Shown here: piece after piece, positions 33,578 to 40,928 of the stretch
Layout: the number at the start of each line of letters is the position of its first letter
Numbering within the stretch: position 1 is the first letter of the stretch
Assembly (NCBI RefSeq): GCF_007667425.1
Contig: NZ_VDRC01000001.1
Location: 496,001-560,000, forward strand
Direction: 5' to 3'
Length of the DNA: 64,000 nucleotides
Origin: Microbacterium sp. 1.5R
GTDB lineage: Bacteria; Actinomycetota; Actinomycetes; Actinomycetales; Microbacteriaceae
The notes under the pieces: generated by a model
What the model saw: the letters and a program-made list of their open reading frames with translations, nothing else
The model's database searches: none
What the model was told of the DNA's origin: nothing
Made by a program: the position numbers and the translations under genes

Positions 33578-34345
33578 ATGTCGAACGCCATCGCCGAAGC
33601 ACCAGCGGAGACGACTGAAGACACCGGCATCCAGTCCTTCATCGTCACCTTCAACATCCGCCGTTTCGACCCCGAGGTCGACGCCGAACCGCACTGGGTC
33701 GACTACGACGTGGAGCTGTACTCCACCGACCGCGTGCTCGATGCTCTGCACAAGATCAAGTGGGAGGTCGACGGCTCGCTGAGCTTCCGGCGCTCGTGCG
33801 CGCACGGCATCTGCGGATCGGACGCCATGCGCATCAACGGCCGCAACCGCCTCGCGTGCAAGACGCTCATCAAGGACCTCGACATCTCGAAGCCGATCTA
33901 CGTCGAGGCGATCAAGGGACTCCCCCTCGAGAAGGACCTCATCGTCGACATGGAGCCCTTCTTCGCGTCGTATCGCGAAGTGCAGCCGTTCCTCGTCGCG
34001 AGCTCCGTGCCGGAGAAGGGCAAGGAGCGCACGCAATCGATCGCCGACCGCGAGATCTTCGACGACACCACCAAGTGCATCCTCTGCGCCGCGTGCACCT
34101 CGTCGTGCCCCGTGTTCTGGACCGACGGTCAGTACTTCGGACCGGCCGCGATCGTGAACGCGCACCGCTTCATCTTCGACTCCCGCGACGACAACGCGGA
34201 CGTCCGCCTCGACATCCTCAACGACAAGGAGGGCGTCTGGCGCTGCCGCACGACCTTCAACTGCTCCGAGGCGTGCCCGCGCGGCATCGAGGTCACCAAG
34301 GCCATCGCCGAGGTCAAGCAGGCCGTGCTGCGCGGTCGTCCCTGA
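33578..34345 (+). CDS. sdhB: Succinate dehydrogenase iron-sulfur subunit
   Basis: Carries electrons from the flavin to the quinone site. 255 residues with an N-terminal 2Fe-2S ferredoxin domain (SCAHGICGSDAM and a later Cys in NRLACKT) and a C-terminal domain with CILCAACTSSCP and CRTTFNCSEACPRGIEV ligating the 4Fe-4S and 3Fe-4S clusters. Last gene of the operon, followed by a terminator. Confidence 0.96.
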   Translation: MSNAIAEAPAETTEDTGIQSFIVTFNIRRFDPEVDAEPHWVDYDVELYSTDRVLDALHKIKWEVDGSLSFRRSCAHGICGSDAMRINGRNRLACKTLIKDLDISKPIYVEAIKGLPLEKDLIVDMEPFFASYREVQPFLVASSVPEKGKERTQSIADREIFDDTTKCILCAACTSSCPVFWTDGQYFGPAAIVNAHRFIFDSRDDNADVRLDILNDKEGVWRCRTTFNCSEACPRGIEVTKAIAEVKQAVLRGRP

Positions 34346-34364
34346 TCTCGCATCTGTGGTGTCG

Positions 34365-34394
34365 ACGGGCGGTCTCCTCCGGGAGGCCGCCCGT
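34365..34394 (+). terminator. Terminator of the sdhCDAB operon
   Basis: ACGGGCGG at 34365-34372 pairs with CCGCCCGT at 34387-34394, and the stem extends through a G-U pair into CTCC/GGAG, giving about 13 bp. It is followed by TCGCTGTCC. Confidence 0.65.
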
Positions 34395-34419
34395 TCGCTG
34401 TCCAGACGGCGACGCTCGA

Positions 34420-34425
34420 TAGGGT
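34420..34425 (+). promoter_or_regulatory. -10 element of the YihY-family gene
   Basis: TAGGGT ends 6 nt before the GTG at 34432. The gap holds GAAGGG, which could also serve as a ribosome site. Confidence 0.45.
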
Positions 34426-34431
34426 GAAGGG

Positions 34432-35622
34432 GTGTCGGACCGAGATCGTGCAGCAGGCGAGCCCGAGTCAGGGCGGATCGATGCCGCCGTGGAGCGTGCG
34501 ACGACGCTGACCCGCCGGACGCTCGGCCTCTTCCCGGTGCGGGTGTGGCGACACTTCCTCCAGCACAACGGCTTCCTGCTCGCGGCGGGGGTGAGCTACC
34601 AGGCGTTGTTCGCCATCTTCGCGGCCGTCTACCTGGCGTTCGCGATCGCCGGCCTCTGGCTGGGGGCGAGCGAGGATGCCGTCGACGCACTGATCGACGT
34701 CATCAACAGCTACATCCCGAACCTGATCCAGGACGGCGGCGGCGGACTGTTCACTCCCGAGCAGGCGCAGCAGATAGCGAGCGGAACGACCGGAGTCCTC
34801 AGTGTCACCGGCCTCATCGCCCTCGGCACCGTGATCTGGACCGCCATCGGCTGGGTGACCTTCTCACGGCGGGCGACGCGAGATATCTTCGGCCTCGCGC
34901 CCGACCTGCGCAGCTACGTCCTGCTCAAGGCGCGCGACCTGCTCGCCGCCCTCATCTTCGGCGTGGCGCTGCTCGCCGGATCGCTCCTCAGCTCCGCCAG
35001 CGCGGCCGCCCTGAACTGGTTGCTCGGACTGGTGGGGTGGGACTCGGCATCCACGGGGGTGAACCTCGGCATCCGCCTCGGCACGGTGGTCGTATCGTTC
35101 GCCCTGCTGTCCGGCGCGCTCGCGGCGATGGTGCGATTCCTCACCGGGACGTCGCTGCCGTGGCGGACGATCTGGCCGGGAGCGCTGCTGGGCGGCGCGG
35201 CGATGACCGTGCTGCAGTACGGGGCGGGCTTCCTGCTCAGCTACACGCCGAGCAATCCCCTGCTCGCGACGTTCGCCATCTTCATCGGCCTCCTGCTCTG
35301 GTTCCGCGTCAACGGCGTGGTGATGCTGGTCGCGTCGTCATGGATCGCCGTCGCCGCCCGCGACCGCGACGTCCCGCTGATGCACGAGACGGATGCCGAG
35401 CGGCGCGCCGCCGAGCATCGGACACTCGTCGCCGCGGCGGAGATCCGCCTTCGCACGGCGACTGACGAACGGGAAGCGGCCCCCTGGTATCGGGCCTGGA
35501 TGGCGGCGCACGCCGAGCACGTCGCGGCAGCGGAGCTGGCGGAGCTCGAAGCCGCGGAGCCGCCCGTCCCCGACCCTCCCCCGACGTTCGTAGAGAGGCT
35601 GCGCGCGGAGCGCGACCGCTGA
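34432..35622 (+). CDS. YihY/BrkB-family inner membrane protein
   Basis: A 396-residue integral membrane protein with about six membrane segments. Family features are FLAAGVSYQALFAIFA near the N-terminus, TRDIFGLAPDLRSYVLLKARDL and LLWFRVNGVVMLVASSWIAVAARD. The C-terminal 90 residues are charged and cytoplasmic, ending in a Pro-rich tail. Once called ribonuclease BN, the family has no settled function; transport or envelope roles have been proposed. Confidence 0.85.
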   Translation: MSDRDRAAGEPESGRIDAAVERATTLTRRTLGLFPVRVWRHFLQHNGFLLAAGVSYQALFAIFAAVYLAFAIAGLWLGASEDAVDALIDVINSYIPNLIQDGGGGLFTPEQAQQIASGTTGVLSVTGLIALGTVIWTAIGWVTFSRRATRDIFGLAPDLRSYVLLKARDLLAALIFGVALLAGSLLSSASAAALNWLLGLVGWDSASTGVNLGIRLGTVVVSFALLSGALAAMVRFLTGTSLPWRTIWPGALLGGAAMTVLQYGAGFLLSYTPSNPLLATFAIFIGLLLWFRVNGVVMLVASSWIAVAARDRDVPLMHETDAERRAAEHRTLVAAAEIRLRTATDEREAAPWYRAWMAAHAEHVAAAELAELEAAEPPVPDPPPTFVERLRAERDR

Positions 35623-35646
35623 CCTCGGGATGTCGGTGGTGCTCGT

Positions 35647-35652
35647 TAGGCT
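35647..35652 (+). promoter_or_regulatory. -10 element, leaderless start of the exonuclease III gene
   Basis: TAGGCT ends 7 nt before the ATG at 35660. Confidence 0.55.
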
Positions 35653-35659
35653 TGTCGTC

Positions 35660-36499
35660 ATGCCTCATCTGCGTATCGCCTCTGTCAACGTCAACGGGAT
35701 CCGGGCAGCGGCCCGCAACGGGATGAGCTCCTGGTTGGACGCCGCCGACATCGACGTGCTCACGCTGCAAGAGGTGCGAGGTCAGGACGAGCACCTCGAG
35801 GCCGCCCTCCCCGGGTGGACCTTCGTGCACGACGAAGCCAGCGCGAAGGGCCGTGCCGGCGTCGCGATCGCCAGCCGCATCCCCGCACTCGCCTCCCGCA
35901 CCGAGTTCGGCCCGGAGGACTTCGACTCGAAGGGCCGCTGGATCGAAGCCGATTTCCTCATCGGCGATCGTCCGCTCACCGTCGTGAGCGCTTACGTGCA
36001 CTCGGGCGAGGCAGACACCCCGAAGCAGGAGGAGAAGTGGAAGTTCCTCGACGCCTTCGGAGTACGACTCGCCGAGCTCGGACAGAACGACGCGCTGGCA
36101 CTCGTGACCGGTGACCTCAACGTCGGCCACCGCGAGCTGGACATCAAGAACTGGCGCGGCAACCGCAAGAAGGCCGGCTTCCTGCCCCGAGAGCGCGCGT
36201 ACCTCGATCGTTTCCTCGGCGCCGCCGGAGAACAGGTCGAGGGCGTCGACGGCACGACCGGCCCCGGGCTCGGATGGGTGGACGTGGGCCGACGCTTCCA
36301 CGGCGAGGTCGAGGGGCCGTACACGTGGTGGTCCATGCGCGGCCAGGCCTTCGACAACGATTCGGGGTGGCGCATCGACTACCACCTGGCCACCCCGGCT
36401 CTCGCCGAGCGGGTCACGGCGTACCACGTGGCCAGGGCAGCGGCCTACGACCAGCGCTGGAGCGACCACGCCCCCGTCGTCGTCGATTACACGTACTGA
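35660..36499 (+). CDS. xthA: Exodeoxyribonuclease III / AP endonuclease
   Basis: Repairs abasic sites and 3'-blocked ends in DNA. The 279-residue endonuclease/exonuclease/phosphatase-fold protein has the metal-binding Asn in ASVNVNGIRAA, Glu in LTLQEVRGQD, the catalytic GDLNVGHRELDIKNW and SDHAPVVVDY with the catalytic Asp-His. The ATG at 35660 is chosen over an upstream GTG at 35630 because the family starts at this point and the -10 lies between the two. Confidence 0.92.
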   Translation: MPHLRIASVNVNGIRAAARNGMSSWLDAADIDVLTLQEVRGQDEHLEAALPGWTFVHDEASAKGRAGVAIASRIPALASRTEFGPEDFDSKGRWIEADFLIGDRPLTVVSAYVHSGEADTPKQEEKWKFLDAFGVRLAELGQNDALALVTGDLNVGHRELDIKNWRGNRKKAGFLPRERAYLDRFLGAAGEQVEGVDGTTGPGLGWVDVGRRFHGEVEGPYTWWSMRGQAFDNDSGWRIDYHLATPALAERVTAYHVARAAAYDQRWSDHAPVVVDYTY

Positions 36500-36559
36500 C
36501 GCGGCGCACGACCGTGCCGTTGCGTCGGGGCACCGGCATCCGCGGCGGTGGCCTCCCCA

Positions 36560-36565
36560 TAGGAT
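36560..36565 (+). promoter_or_regulatory. -10 element, leaderless start of trpS
   Basis: TAGGAT ends 7 nt before the GTG at 36573. Confidence 0.55.
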
Positions 36566-36572
36566 TGATACC

Positions 36573-37577
36573 GTGACCAAGCCTCGCCTCTACTCCGGAA
36601 TGCAGCCCTCCGCCGACTCCCTCCAGATCGGCAACTACATCGGAGCGCTCCTGCAGTGGCGGGAGCTGCAGAGCTCGTTCGACGCGTTCTTCTCGGTCGT
36701 CGACCTGCACGCGATCACCGTCGCCCAGGAGCCCGCTGAGCTCCGCGAGAAGACCCGCCGCACCGCCGCGCAGTACATCGCCGCGGGTATCGAGCCGTCG
36801 CAGTCGACGCTGTACGTGCAGTCGCACGTGCGCGCGCACGCCGAGCTGGCTTGGATCCTCTCGACCATCACGGGGTTCGGTGAAGCCGGCCGCATGACGC
36901 AGTTCAAAGACAAGTCGGCTCGCTACGGGGCGGACTCCACGAGCGTCGGCCTCTTCACGTACCCCGTGCTCATGGCCGCCGACATCCTGCTGTACCAGAC
37001 CGACGTCGTGCCGGTCGGCGACGACCAGAAGCAGCACGTCGAGCTCACGCGCGACCTCGCCGAGCGCTTCAACTCCCGCTTCGGCGAGACCTTCGTCGTG
37101 CCGAAGCCCGTCATTCAGAAGGACACCGCCCGCATCTACGACCTGCAGAACCCGACGTCGAAGATGTCGAAGTCTGCGGAGAGCGATGCGGGCGTGCTGT
37201 GGATGCTCGACGACACGGCGAAGTCGGCGAAGAAGATCATGCGCGCCGTCACCGACAACGAGGGCTCGGTGCGCTTCGACCGAGAGAACAAGCCCGGCGT
37301 CTCGAACCTGCTCACCATCTACGCCGCCCTGACCGGTCGCCAGGTACCGTCCATCGAAGACGAGTACGCGGGGCGCGGATACGGCGACTTCAAGAAGGGC
37401 CTCGCCGAGGTCGTGGTGAGCGAGTTCGAGCCGGTGCGTGCCCGTGCCCTCGAGTTGCTCGACGACCCCGCTGAGCTGGATCGCATTCTGGCCGCGAACG
37501 CCGCCCGCGCTGACGAGGTCGCCGACGCGACGCTCACGACCGTGTACGAGCGCGTCGGCCTGTTGCGCCGCGTCTGA
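36573..37577 (+). CDS. trpS: Tryptophanyl-tRNA synthetase
   Basis: Charges tRNA-Trp. 334 residues of class I fold; PSADSLQIGNYIGAL takes the HIGH position and SKMSKSAE is the KMSKS loop. VVDLHAITV, LMAADILLYQTDVVPVGDDQKQH and the C-terminal helical anticodon-binding part all fit. The GTG at 36573 gives the expected N-terminus KPRLYSGMQPS. A long tandem-repeat region begins 6 bp after the stop. Confidence 0.95.
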   Translation: MTKPRLYSGMQPSADSLQIGNYIGALLQWRELQSSFDAFFSVVDLHAITVAQEPAELREKTRRTAAQYIAAGIEPSQSTLYVQSHVRAHAELAWILSTITGFGEAGRMTQFKDKSARYGADSTSVGLFTYPVLMAADILLYQTDVVPVGDDQKQHVELTRDLAERFNSRFGETFVVPKPVIQKDTARIYDLQNPTSKMSKSAESDAGVLWMLDDTAKSAKKIMRAVTDNEGSVRFDRENKPGVSNLLTIYAALTGRQVPSIEDEYAGRGYGDFKKGLAEVVVSEFEPVRARALELLDDPAELDRILAANAARADEVADATLTTVYERVGLLRRV

Positions 37578-37583
37578 CCCGGG

Positions 37584-37862
37584 TGCAGAGCGTGGTTCGA
37601 GCTGCAAAGCATAGCTCGGGCTGCAGAGCGTAGCTCGGGCTGCACAGCGTGGTCTGGGCCGCAGAGCCGTCAGAGCGCGGCTTGGCTTGGGCTGCAAAGC
37701 GTGGTCTGGACTGGAGAGCATTCAGAGCGCAGCTCGGGCTGCAGAGCGCAGCTCGGGCTGCAGAGCGTGACTGGGGCTGCAGAGCGTGGTCTGGACTGCA
37801 GAGCGTGGTCTGGACTGCAGCGCGCGCGGTCCGGGCTGCTGAGTGAGAGTGTGCTCTGGGCC
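37584..37862. repeat. 19-bp tandem repeat array behind trpS
   Basis: About 12 imperfect head-to-tail copies of TGCAGAGCGTGGTCTGGGC fill the space after trpS. Units of exactly 19 bp start at 37584, 37603, 37622, 37641, 37693, 37740, 37759, 37778 and 37797; those at 37778 and 37797 are identical. Longer, disturbed units lie at 37660-37692, 37712-37739 and 37816-37862. There are no spacers, so it is not a CRISPR array. A period of 19 is not a multiple of three, so it is unlikely to code. From 37863 to the promoter at 37976 I see nothing. Confidence 0.85.
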
Positions 37863-37975
37863 GACCCCCTGCGCCGCTGTGCCGTGACGTGTCGCGATTG
37901 AGGGGCGTGCCGCGCCTGGCTCGACGTGCGGCGTCTGACACGGGGGCCGCCGTCGGCACATCTTCGCCCCGCACC

Positions 37976-37981
37976 TAGGAT
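37976..37981 (+). promoter_or_regulatory. -10 element, leaderless start of the proline-rich membrane protein gene
   Basis: TAGGAT ends 6 nt before the GTG at 37988. Confidence 0.5.
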
Positions 37982-37987
37982 GGGGGC

Positions 37988-38827
37988 GTGAGCGAACCGC
38001 AGCAGCCTCCATATGGTGACGTCCCCGTCGTGCCTCCGGCACGCCAGGCTCCCCCGGTACCGCCCGCTCCGCAAGTACCGCCGGCACCGCCCGCTCCGCC
38101 TGCACCGCAGGCTCCCCCGGTACCGCCCGCTCCCCCGGCACCACCCGCCTCGCAGGCTTCCCCGGCGTTCCCTGCTCCGCCGACGTACAACGCTCAGCCG
38201 GCATCCTCTGCTCCGACGGCATCCCCGGCACCCCCGACTTATGCTCCCGCTGCCTACCCACCTGCTGCGGCGCAGGCGCCTGTCGCTTCGAACCACCCGT
38301 CGGGATCCGCGCAGGTCGGCACCCCGCAGTTCTCGCCCCCCGGCGGACCCGGGTTCCCGCAGGTGGCGCCTCCCGGGGCCTATCAGGTTCCGGTCGGTGG
38401 CTACACGATGCCGTCGGGCGCGTACCAGGCGCCCCGCCAGTCTGAGAAGAAGTCGGCGCTCCTCGGCATCCTCGCTTTGATCTTCGCCGCCGTGTCGTCG
38501 GTGGTGACACCGATCGTGGTCGGCGTCGCCGGCTACGAGATCGGAAGGCGCATCCCGAGCGGCCTCGATACGACCGACCCTGACTTCCTGTCGGTGCTGT
38601 CGCCCGCGCGCGATCAGGTGCTGTGGGCCGAGATCTCGTTCTGGACGGGCACCATTCTCGGCATCGCGGCCATCGTCGTCGGCATCATCGCCATCCGCCG
38701 AAATCAGGGTCGAGGAGCAGGCATCGCAGCTCTCGTCGTCGCGGCGCTCGGACCGGTCATCTTCTGGATCGTGCTGCTCTTCGCGATCTCCACGGGCACG
38801 GCAGCGGGGTTCCTGCCGACCACCTGA
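37988..38827 (+). CDS. Proline-rich membrane protein, DUF4190-like C-terminus
   Basis: A 279-residue protein of unknown function. Residues 1-150 are low-complexity Pro/Ala with many PPAP, PPVP and PPAYP-like repeats, followed by a Gly/Pro/Tyr segment. The C-terminal 130 residues have three membrane segments (SALLGILALIFAAVSSVVT, FWTGTILGIAAIVVGIIAI, ALVVAALGPVIFWIVLLFA) arranged as in DUF4190-type proteins. The N-terminus lies in the cytoplasm or acts as a flexible scaffold. The DNA of the Pro-rich part is itself made of short repeats, so its length may vary between strains. Confidence 0.72.
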   Translation: MSEPQQPPYGDVPVVPPARQAPPVPPAPQVPPAPPAPPAPQAPPVPPAPPAPPASQASPAFPAPPTYNAQPASSAPTASPAPPTYAPAAYPPAAAQAPVASNHPSGSAQVGTPQFSPPGGPGFPQVAPPGAYQVPVGGYTMPSGAYQAPRQSEKKSALLGILALIFAAVSSVVTPIVVGVAGYEIGRRIPSGLDTTDPDFLSVLSPARDQVLWAEISFWTGTILGIAAIVVGIIAIRRNQGRGAGIAALVVAALGPVIFWIVLLFAISTGTAAGFLPTT

Positions 38828-38845
38828 CCTCATGACGGCTGCCTG

Positions 38846-38925
38846 CGGGCTCCAGGAACAGGAGCATCCACTGAGATCAGGATGATCCGACCCCGTTTCT
38901 CCTGATCTCGGGCGGTACTCCTGAT
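38846..38925. repeat. 80-bp direct repeat, copy 1
   Basis: Identical to 39001-39080 except for one base. It contains an inverted repeat, GAGATCAGGA (38873-38882) with TCCTGATCTC (38900-38909), which could form a hairpin with a 17-nt loop, and a third TCCTGAT at its end. No coding function is apparent. Confidence 0.8.
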
Positions 38926-39000
38926 CTCGTGCAGCCCCGTGCGCGACCACGAGCCGCGGGAATGAGCCAGTGCGGCGAGTGCGTGCGGCGAGTCGGGTGG

Positions 39001-39080
39001 CGGGCTCCAGGAACAGGAGCATCCACCGAGATCAGGATGATCCGACCCCGTTTCTCCTGATCTCGGGCGGTACTCCTGAT
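39001..39080. repeat. 80-bp direct repeat, copy 2
   Basis: 79 of 80 bases match the copy at 38846-38925; the copies are 155 bp apart start to start. In this copy the internal stem is one pair longer (CGAGATCAGGA with TCCTGATCTCG). It lies in the 363-bp gap between the proline-rich protein gene and pth. Confidence 0.8.
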
Positions 39081-39109
39081 TCGGGCAAGCGCGACCACGT
39101 CCCGGTGCG

Positions 39110-39148
39110 GCAAGCCGGTGCAGCAAGCCGGTGCAGCAAGCCGATGCA
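39110..39148. repeat. 13-bp unit repeated three times
   Basis: GCAAGCCGGTGCA at 39110-39122 and 39123-39135, then GCAAGCCGATGCA at 39136-39148. It lies just after the second 80-bp repeat and 43 bp from the 3' end of pth. Confidence 0.75.
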
Positions 39149-39190
39149 GGCGAGCCGGGGGAACGCGTGAGCCTGGCGTCAGCAGCGTGC

Positions 39191-39772
39191 TCAGCGCGGC
39201 GCGTGGTGCTTCTGCTGTGCTGCGACAAGCCCCTCGGCCACGAGCAGCTCGACGGCATCCGCTCCATCCGCCACGAGGATGGGCAGATTCGCCCGTTCGT
39301 CCTTGCCGAAGGGGGACAGCACCCAGTCCGCGGGGTCCTGTCGACCGGGCGGGCGCCCGATGCCGACCCGTACCCGAGGGAAGTCCGGCGTGGTGATGGC
39401 GCTCGCGATGTCGCGGACGCCGTTGTGACCGCCGTGTCCGCCGCCGCTCTTGAGCTTGATCGTGTCGAACGGGATGTCGAGCTCGTCGTGCACCACGACG
39501 AGGCGCTCCGGCGGCACGGAGTAGAACCGCGCGAGGGCGGCGACCGGCGTGCCCGAGACGTTCATGAAGGTGTTGGGCTTCGCGAGGACGAGCTTGTCGG
39601 CCCCGGGGCGCAGCCACGTCTCGATGACGCGCGCTCCGGCCTTGTGCTCTCGGAAGGTCTCCCCCCGGCGCGCCGCGAGCTCGTCGACGACCATCTGCCC
39701 GATGTTGTGCCGGGTCGCCTCATACCGCGGGCCGGGGTTGCCGAGCCCTACCACGAGCCAGGTGGATGCCAT
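39191..39772 (-). CDS. pth: Peptidyl-tRNA hydrolase
   Basis: Releases peptidyl-tRNAs that drop off ribosomes. 193 residues; [26 protein letters not shown] contains the conserved Asn and catalytic His, with [20 protein letters not shown] and [13 protein letters not shown] following. It lies downstream of rplY, as in many bacteria, but a strong hairpin separates the two. Confidence 0.95.
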   Translation of the reverse strand: MASTWLVVGLGNPGPRYEATRHNIGQMVVDELAARRGETFREHKAGARVIETWLRPGADKLVLAKPNTFMNVSGTPVAALARFYSVPPERLVVVHDELDIPFDTIKLKSGGGHGGHNGVRDIASAITTPDFPRVRVGIGRPPGRQDPADWVLSPFGKDERANLPILVADGADAVELLVAEGLVAAQQKHHAPR

Positions 39773-39820
39773 GCCGTCGTCCTCTCGGGGGTCCGGACCG
39801 CAGTCCGTGTCTGGATACGA

Positions 39821-39853
39821 CGGAGGGGACGCGATGACCTCGCGTCCCCTCCG
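39821..39853 (-). terminator. Strong hairpin between rplY and pth
   Basis: A perfect 14-bp stem (CGGAGGGGACGCGA at 39821-39834 with its complement at 39840-39853) and a 5-nt loop, 18 bp after the rplY stop. No U-tract. It likely ends the rplY transcript or lowers expression of pth. Confidence 0.65.
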
Positions 39854-39871
39854 ACCTGAAGCTGACGGAGA

Positions 39872-40501
39872 TTACTCCGCTGCGTCCTCCTGGGCGGCTT
39901 CTTCCTCGGTCTCGCCCTCGGCGGGCTCCGCGGGCTCAGCGTCGGCGTCCGACTCGAGGTCGAGGACCGGCACGGAGACTGCGACCACGAGCACCTCGGG
40001 GTCGGTCAGCAGGGTCGAGCCCTTGGGCAGGACGACGTCGGCGGCGGTGATCTGCGCGCCCTCCTCGAGACCCTCGACGGAGACCTCGACGTTCTCGGGG
40101 ATGTGCGTGGCCTCAGCCTCGATCGACAGCGTGGTCGCGTCGAGCGTGGCGATGGTGCCGGCGAACGGCTCGCCCGTGACGACGACGGGAACGTCGATCG
40201 TGACCTTCTCGCCCTTGCGCACGACGAGGAGGTCGATGTGCTCGATGATCTGGTGAACCGGGTCCTTCTGGACGTCCTTGACCAGGGCGAGCTGCTCCGT
40301 GCCCGCGATGTCGAGCTCGAGGAGCGCGTTCGCACGGCGGATGATCAGCGAGACCTGGTGGCCCGGCAGCGCGACGTGCACGGGCTCGGTGCCGTGACCG
40401 TAGATGACGGCGGGGATCTTGCCGGCGGCGCGGAGGCGGCGGGCGAAGCCCTTGCCGAAGCTCTCGCGGAGCTCGGCGACGACCTTGGTGTCTTCAGACA
40501 T
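39872..40501 (-). CDS. rplY: Ribosomal protein bL25, Ctc (long form)
   Basis: A 5S rRNA-binding protein of the large subunit, here in the two-domain CTC form linked to general stress in other bacteria. 209 residues: the L25 domain (AELRESFGKGFARRLRAAGKIPAVIYGHG) to about residue 95, then a beta domain, ending in a Glu/Ala-rich tail. The ATG at 40501 has the ribosome site GAAGGAG. Its upstream 222 bp are shared with a divergent small gene. Confidence 0.94.
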   Translation of the reverse strand: MSEDTKVVAELRESFGKGFARRLRAAGKIPAVIYGHGTEPVHVALPGHQVSLIIRRANALLELDIAGTEQLALVKDVQKDPVHQIIEHIDLLVVRKGEKVTIDVPVVVTGEPFAGTIATLDATTLSIEAEATHIPENVEVSVEGLEEGAQITAADVVLPKGSTLLTDPEVLVVAVSVPVLDLESDADAEPAEPAEGETEEEAAQEDAAE

Positions 40502-40679
40502 GGGTGGTTCTCCTTCGGGGCACGCAGCGAGGCTGCGCGGTGGTCTGGGAAATTGCTCTCGAACGCAGACACGTGAGGAAAGCCACCGGCTTGCTTCGCC
40601 GCGTCGATAACGGATGTTCCGCGCACGCGCAGAAGCATCCCTCGCCGAGGTACTCCCCTCATGCTACCAAACGACCAGA

Positions 40680-40685
40680 TAGGCT
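40680..40685 (+). promoter_or_regulatory. -10 element of the 41-residue membrane protein gene
   Basis: TAGGCT in CAGATAGGCTGGG, giving a leader of roughly 30 nt that contains GGAG before the ATG at 40724. Confidence 0.4.
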
Positions 40686-40723
40686 GGGGACACCGGTCCC
40701 TTCTGCAGAAAACGGAGTCCCCC

Positions 40724-40849
40724 ATGCTCGACGGCGCCTTCTTCTCCCACGTGATCGCCTGGGTCATCGGCGCGATGAGCGTGTGCGCTGCCGTCGCGAC
40801 CTTCGGGGCCCTCTTCTCGATGGGGCGTTCGGGCTACCGCAAGGACTGA
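40724..40849 (+). CDS. Small membrane protein of unknown function
   Basis: A 41-residue protein with one or two closely packed hydrophobic helices (FFSHVIAWVIGAMSVCAAVATFGALFSM) and a short basic tail, GRSGYRKD. It has a plausible ribosome site (GGAG) 8 nt upstream and its own -10. A longer frame starting at 40661 would begin before the predicted transcription start. I do not recognise a family. It lies just upstream of gnd but has a separate promoter region. Confidence 0.6.
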   Translation: MLDGAFFSHVIAWVIGAMSVCAAVATFGALFSMGRSGYRKD

Positions 40850-40884
40850 CGCCGACACAGGCGCACCCGGGTCGCGCGGGCCGC

Positions 40885-40890
40885 GATAAT
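40885..40890 (+). promoter_or_regulatory. -10 element of gnd
   Basis: GATAAT. The mRNA would carry a leader of about 30 nt with a GAGGAG ribosome site before the GTG at 40929. Confidence 0.45.
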
Positions 40891-40928
40891 CTGGAGGCAT
40901 CCCACCCTTCACGATCGAGGAGCCCTCT

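Noticed and set aside
37584..37862. CRISPR array
   Set aside because: The units are contiguous, with no unique spacers, vary in sequence, and no cas gene is present in the window.
37670..39022. Long minus-strand frames over the 19-bp repeats and the proline-rich gene
   Set aside because: They are open only because the repeat unit contains no stop codon; the 19-bp period shifts the frame at each unit and the product is low-complexity without a plausible start.
38846..39080. Ends of an insertion sequence
   Set aside because: The copies are direct, only 75 bp lie between them, and there is no transposase or inverted terminal repeat.
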